DNA of 64,000 nucleotides, taken from contig NC_079412.1 of the NCBI RefSeq assembly GCF_026213295.1, forward strand, positions 9,344,454 to 9,408,453. Direction: 5' to 3'. The translations under genes were made by a program, and so were the position numbers. Numbering within the stretch: position 1 is the stretch's first letter; every line of letters begins with the position of its first letter. Shown in pieces: positions 58,700 to 64,000 of the stretch. A model generated the notes under the pieces. It was not told the DNA's origin and did no database searches. It saw only the letters and a list, made by a program, of their open reading frames with translations. This DNA comes from Gadus chalcogrammus. Lineage: Eukaryota; Chordata; Actinopteri; Gadiformes; Gadidae.

Positions 58700-59898
58700 C
58701 TTTGTTCTTGAGCTATATAAAAATCTTGATTATATATTATATTGTACATTATTAGGGGTCCACCAATACAGTCATCTGTAAATGTAAAGCATCAGAGTCT
58801 AGGCCTTAACCCTTGTGCTCTGGTCAGCTTTCTTACCTTCCTCTGAGTCAATCAAAATATTAACCGTTGTGCTCTGTTCAGCTGTCCCACCTTCCTCAGT
58901 GGCATGTAATTTAAATGTAAATTATTTTCTATGGGTAACCTGCCTGCCTTCCTCAGAATCAATCGTGATGTTAACTTTCATACTTGGGTAAAACGGTCAC
59001 AAGGGATAGGACATCCTCAACCTGTATTCTGGACTCACTCTGCTAGGGAGGAGTCTAATGTATGCATGCATTAAACCTAGGTTATATTTGTTCTACAAGT
59101 GTGGTGTGCTTTTTGCATTTAGAAATCTCATCTTTCCTAGACGCAATATCTGTTAAAGGAAATTGCCATGATAATTTGGGGCCTCGTTCGGGATACCTAA
59201 CGGGATACCTTGGGAATTACTTTGGAACTTTGGATACGCTAACTCTTCACTTGACCCTGCTCGCCTCGACTTCGGATTTTGGATTGTGTTTTGGACTGTA
59301 TGCGTGGACTCTCTTTGGATTATGGTATTGAACCCTGCTTGCCCCTGACCTTCCCTTTGTCTTGCCCTGTCTGGATACGTCGCTACGCTGATTGAACTCT
59401 GTGCTTTGAACCTGGACTGTGCCCTGGACTTAGCCTGGTCCTACCAGACCATCGTACTTCATTTCATTTGTACAGAAGGTCTGGAACTGCTCAATTGACA
59501 AACGTTCACTCACTTGGAGGCGGGTGTCTGTAGAAGTTTTAAAATGATTGGATCTGCCCAGTGCCACTCTGGATCTGCCATAACCAATCGCATAGCGTTT
59601 GGTCGTGACGTATGTCATGCGACGGGACCGGCTCCTTCACCACTAACGGAGCCAGCTGAAAAAATCAAACTTTCCCGAATCCGGTGGGGAGAAGCGCCAC
59701 AACATCATGGCCACCAACAAAACTCTGCAAAGCTTGTTCTTGCTCCGGCTTATTTATACTGAACAATTAAACTTTGAACTGCATCAGCGACTGTGCCCGT
59801 CCTTCTATCCTGACAAGCATATTTGTGCATATATTAAGTTTCCATTCATATTAGATCCCCCCCCTCCCCCATATCTAATATCTATCTTGTTTTTTCAG

Positions 59899-60081
59899 TT
59901 GTAAAATGTGACTCAGCGCCTTCAGTTGATAATGCTGAAGCTCCATCTCCAAACTGGGAATTCTATGATTATGCAAGCGTTGTGAGATACAAATGTCTGA
60001 AGGATTACACCATCAATGGCTCAGCGTCACTAAGATGTTCAAATAATGGAACATTCACACCAAATCCTCCAACTTGTTTAA
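59899..60081 (+). CDS. Gene C CCP3 exon, unit 2
   Basis: Copy of 58,043-58,225 at an offset of 1,856 bp, with the same splice sites and intact cysteines. Confidence 0.94.
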
Positions 60082-60203
60082 GTAGGTTATAATGTTTTCG
60101 GCAGCTTTCCTTAAACCTGTCTCGATGAGTTGCATACTCTCGTTGAGAGAGTAACCAGGGAACGCATCCATGTTAACGCATTTCTATTACCATTTTTCTG
60201 AAG

Positions 60204-60380
60204 TGGTTCACTGCAAAGCGCCGTTTATTCCAAATGGTTCGCTAAAGTCTGGAGCCCGCCCTCCGTATGTACACAGGAGTTTGGTTGAGTACGAATGTAA
60301 CCCTGGATTTAAGATGGAAGGGGAGGGGGTCATGACCTGCCAACTGAACAGCACATGGTCATCAACGCCAGAGTGCAAAG
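60204..60380 (+). CDS. Gene C CCP4 exon, unit 2
   Basis: Copy of 58,348-58,524, including the CTGAAG acceptor. Confidence 0.92.
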
Positions 60381-60487
60381 GTAAGGGCTGCTTATAAATG
60401 AAGTTGATAGATAATTACCGCATTTTTTTGCTTATTCTGTGTTTCAAACAATTAATCAGATTTGATTCTGCCGATATTTTCTTCTAG

Positions 60488-60555
60488 CATTTATCATGAC
60501 CACCCCTAGAATCATGACCCCAAAGACCCTTCGCCCCCACCCAAAAAGATGGTAG
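60488..60555 (+). CDS. Gene C stalk exon, unit 2, ending in TAG
   Basis: Copy of 58,632-58,699 with the same frame change and TAG. Confidence 0.7.
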
Positions 60556-61754
60556 CTTTGTTCTTGAGCTATATAAAAATCTTGATTATATATTATATTG
60601 TACATTATTAGGGGTCCACCAATACAGTCATCTGTAAATGTAAAGCATCAGAGTCTAGGCCTTAACCCTTGTGCTCTGGTCAGCTTTCTTACCTTCCTCT
60701 GAGTCAATCAAAATATTAACCGTTGTGCTCTGTTCAGCTGTCCCACCTTCCTCAGTGGCATGTAATTTAAATGTAAATTATTTTCTATGGGTAACCTGCC
60801 TGCCTTCCTCAGAATCAATCGTGATGTTAACTTTCATACTTGGGTAAAACGGTCACAAGGGATAGGACATCCTCAACCTGTATTCTGGACTCACTCTGCT
60901 AGGGAGGAGTCTAATGTATGCATGCATTAAACCTAGGTTATATTTGTTCTACAAGTGTGGTGTGCTTTTTGCATTTAGAAATCTCATCTTTCCTAGACGC
61001 AATATCTGTTAAAGGAAATTGCCATGATAATTTGGGGCCTCGTTCGGGATACCTAACGGGATACCTTGGGAATTACTTTGGAACTTTGGATACGCTAACT
61101 CTTCACTTGACCCTGCTCGCCTCGACTTCGGATTTTGGATTGTGTTTTGGACTGTATGCGTGGACTCTCTTTGGATTATGGTATTGAACCCTGCTTGCCC
61201 CTGACCTTCCCTTTGTCTTGCCCTGTCTGGATACGTCGCTACGCTGATTGAACTCTGTGCTTTGAACCTGGACTGTGCCCTGGACTTAGCCTGGTCCTAC
61301 CAGACCATCGTACTTCATTTCATTTGTACAGAAGGTCTGGAACTGCTCAATTGACAAACGTTCACTCACTTGGAGGCGGGTGTCTGTAGAAGTTTTAAAA
61401 TGATTGGATCTGCCCAGTGCCACTCTGGATCTGCCATAACCAATCGCATAGCGTTTGGTCGTGACGTATGTCATGCGACGGGACCGGCTCCTTCACCACT
61501 AACGGAGCCAGCTGAAAAAATCAAACTTTCCCGAATCCGGTGGGGAGAAGCGCCACAACATCATGGCCACCAACAAAACTCTGCAAAGCTTGTTCTTGCT
61601 CCGGCTTATTTATACTGAACAATTAAACTTTGAACTGCATCAGCGACTGTGCCCGTCCTTCTATCCTGACAAGCATATTTGTGCATATATTAAGTTTCCA
61701 TTCATATTAGATCCCCCCCCTCCCCCATATCTAATATCTATCTTGTTTTTTCAG

Positions 61755-61937
61755 TTGTAAAATGTGACTCAGCGCCTTCAGTTGATAATGCTGAAGCTCC
61801 ATCTCCAAACTGGGAATTCTATGATTATGCAAGCGTTGTGAGATACAAATGTCTGAAGGATTACACCATCAATGGCTCAGCGTCACTAAGATGTTCAAAT
61901 AATGGAACATTCACACCAAATCCTCCAACTTGTTTAA
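61755..61937 (+). CDS. Gene C CCP3 exon, unit 3
   Basis: Third copy of the CCP3 exon, splice sites and cysteines intact. Confidence 0.94.
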
Positions 61938-62059
61938 GTAGGTTATAATGTTTTCGGCAGCTTTCCTTAAACCTGTCTCGATGAGTTGCATACTCTCGTT
62001 GAGAGAGTAACCAGGGAACGCATCCATGTTAACGCATTTCTATTACCATTTTTCTGAAG

Positions 62060-62236
62060 TGGTTCACTGCAAAGCGCCGTTTATTCCAAATGGTTCGCTA
62101 AAGTCTGGAGCCCGCCCTCCGTATGTACACAGGAGTTTGGTTGAGTACGAATGTAACCCTGGATTTAAGATGGAAGGGGAGGGGGTCATGACCTGCCAAC
62201 TGAACAGCACATGGTCATCAACGCCAGAGTGCAAAG
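62060..62236 (+). CDS. Gene C CCP4 exon, unit 3
   Basis: Third copy of the CCP4 exon, with the CTGAAG acceptor. Confidence 0.92.
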
Positions 62237-62343
62237 GTAAGGGCTGCTTATAAATGAAGTTGATAGATAATTACCGCATTTTTTTGCTTATTCTGTGTTT
62301 CAAACAATTAATCAGATTTGATTCTGCCGATATTTTCTTCTAG

Positions 62344-62411
62344 CATTTATCATGACCACCCCTAGAATCATGACCCCAAAGACCCTTCGCCCCCACCCAA
62401 AAAGATGGTAG
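62344..62411 (+). CDS. Gene C stalk exon, unit 3, ending in TAG
   Basis: Third copy of the stalk exon with TAG at its end. Past it the sequence enters the retroviral LTR-like segment and leader. No membrane exon is seen before the window ends. Confidence 0.7.
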
Positions 62412-62888
62412 CTTTGTTCTTGAGCTATATAAAAATCTTGATTATATATTATATTGTACATTATTAGGGGTCCACCAATACAGTCATCTGTAAATGTAAA
62501 GCATCAGAGTCTAGGCCTTAACCCTTGTGCTCTGGTCAGCTTTCTTACCTTCCTCTGAGTCAATCAAAATATTAACCGTTGTGCTCTGTTCAGCTGTCCC
62601 ACCTTCCTCAGTGGCATCTAATTTAAATGTAAATTATTTTCTATGGGTAACCTGCCTGCCTTCCTCAGAATCAATCGTGATGTTAACTTTCATACTTGGG
62701 TAAAACGGCCACAAGGGATAGGACATCCTCAACCTGTATTCTGGACTCACTCTGCTAGGGAGGAGTCTAATGTATGCATGCATTAAACCTAGGTTATATT
62801 TGTTCTACAAGTGTGGTGTGCTTTTTGCATTTAGAAATCTCATCTTTCCTAGACGCAATATCTGTTAAAGGAAATTGCCATGATAATT

Positions 62889-62906
62889 TGGGGCCTCGTT
62901 CGGGAT
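62889..62906 (+). promoter_or_regulatory. Retroviral primer-binding site, gene C
   Basis: Same 18-nt proline-tRNA-type site as at 26,048. Only this gene C copy is followed by the retroviral leader. The two upstream copies (59,177 and 61,033) are cut off just after it by the cassette junction. Confidence 0.8.
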
Positions 62907-63469
62907 ACCTAACCTGAAGATTCTACAAAATATTATTCCAAAGCAGGTCAACCGTGCTAGGTTGGGGACTGGTTCCCAGAGCTCTACCTCACCACCAGTT
63001 GACCGTAACCAGCTACTGGGGTGAGAAGAGAGCGCCTGTGGGAATAGATTTGGTTTTTTCAGTACGGTATCCTGAGGGAAAATAATTCGAACAGGTAACT
63101 GTTCATATAACAGTAAGAGACTCCGTTATATGAACAGTATGTATGGAACGGTAAAGAACCTCAGTTTGGGGCGTATATATATGAACGTATAGCCTAAAAC
63201 GCTCAAGTTACTCTTTCATAGGGTCGCTAAAGCACATCCATTCCGTAAGTATATATACGTAACGGTAAAACACCTCTGTTACAGGAACGGTAAAGAACAT
63301 CCGCTCCGAAAGGTGTATATACGTAACGCTAAAGTAACAGTTAAAAAGGGTAATATTTGATAATAGTAAAATAATCCCTAATAGTGTGTATTAAAAAATT
63401 GGAAATAAATCGGGAAAATTGGAAATTGCGGGACCTGAAAAGGCAATGTCGGGGAAACATGGTGAAACG

Positions 63470-64000
63470 GCTCTGGAGGGTTTAAAATACAGGAATAAAC
63501 TGGGCTTTCCTGGAATGGGGATTTTTAATTTAAAACGGTTAGAAGAGTTAGAGGGAAGGTTGTTGGAGTCGGAAAGAAAAAAAAAGTTTTAAAACATGTT
63601 GGTGTGCATTTCATTTGTGGGAAAAAGAGGGCCAGGATATATAAAAATCAGCTAGAGACAGAGAGCATAGAGAGTGTAGGGATTTTTTATCTCAATTTCA
63701 CCCGATATGTAGACCCGGACCTGGACTGCACCGGCGGACCTCATGCGAATCCCCTTCCACATCCATCGTATGACATCACCCAGGCCACCGCTCGACCAGT
63801 GAACCTCTATCCTGACCTCACAGCAGAGGAGTAGTACCCACCAACAGCGCAACGGGGGTTACCCACTCGTAGCCAGGTGAAAGCTCAATGATCACACCGG
63901 CAGCTGGCGGCCACACCGACCAAGCGGGAACCCGTTGCCAGCCGCATAAAGAACGAGGAAATGACGCTCTGCCTATCTCCTCAACACGAGGGCAGGGAGG
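63470..64000 (+). pseudogene. Endogenous retrovirus gag, second copy, runs off window
   Basis: Near-identical to the degraded gag start at 28,197-28,735, including the stop after the Pro-rich segment (63,832-63,834) and the A-run frameshift. Shared defects show that both copies descend by genomic duplication, not by two integrations. Confidence 0.75.

Larger units (their letters stand above)
57354..62912 (+). repeat. Triplicated cassette, 1,856-bp period (CCP3, CCP4, stalk)
   Basis: Units begin TTGGGAATTACTTTGG at 57,354, 59,210 and 61,066. Each holds the 3' part of the solo LTR, CCP3, CCP4, the stalk exon, the retroviral LTR-like segment and the primer-binding site. The junction reads CCTAAC, then GGGATACC, then TTGGG. 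The third unit continues past about 62,912 into unduplicated retroviral leader. Unit-specific bases (GGAAATGC in unit 1 against GGAACTGC in 2 and 3; GCATCTAA in unit 3 against GCATGTAA in 1 and 2) show the copies are distinct. Confidence 0.95.

Overview
This window is vertebrate nuclear DNA, almost certainly from a teleost fish. Short phase-1 exons encoding complement control protein modules (CCP, also called SCR or sushi) sit in long introns with consensus GT/AG sites. The remainder is dense in fish-type DNA transposons (hAT, PIF/Harbinger, foldback MITEs), LINE fragments, an old endogenous retrovirus, solo-LTR material and long microsatellites. There is no bacterial organisation, operon, CRISPR array, tRNA or rRNA. 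The species was not determined. Most open frames of 60-140 codons here are chance frames in repeats.

The real genes form a small cluster of complement-regulator genes (RCA type, resembling CD46/DAF and the teleost membrane regulator Tecrem), all on the + strand. Gene B (39,474-50,069) looks complete: signal peptide, CCP1, CCP2 split over two exons, CCP3, CCP4, Thr-rich stalk, short linker, transmembrane segment and short tail. Its eleven coding exons join in frame to 1,077 nt (358 aa). The last exon is the least certain.

Gene A (from 12,631) has a nearly identical signal-peptide exon and a CCP1 exon, followed by two tandem copies of CCP4 plus stalk. CCP2, CCP3 and the membrane exons are missing. 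A deletion that starts inside a foldback transposon can account for the missing modules. Gene C (from 53,822) shares a segmental duplication with gene A. It has CCP1, a 15-nt relic of CCP2, and then a CCP3-CCP4-stalk cassette repeated three times with a 1,856-bp period. It has no signal exon in the window and runs off the right edge. In every A and C copy the stalk exon carries a net +1 shift relative to gene B and reaches TAG right at the exon end. A and C can therefore encode only secreted or exon-skipped products, or are decaying.

Layout: 1-12.1 kb, minisatellites, GA repeats and nested palindromic transposons with no gene recognised; 12.2-33.4 kb, gene A with large transposon insertions in intron 1 and an endogenous retrovirus downstream of its stalk exons; 29.2-38.7 kb, a nest of hAT and Harbinger elements; 38.7-50.5 kb, gene B; 51.1-51.5 kb, a minisatellite; 51.9-64.0 kb, gene C and the start of a second copy of the same retroviral leader and gag region.

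Comparing the three paralogues gives empty sites or exact target-site duplications for several transposons. The inferred order is: gene B-like ancestor; retroviral insertion after the stalk exon in the A/C ancestor; foldback insertion after CCP1; A/C segmental duplication; then separate cassette amplification in A (x2) and C (x3). Functionally these proteins would bind C3b/C4b on host cells and limit complement. Only gene B retains the full architecture for that.
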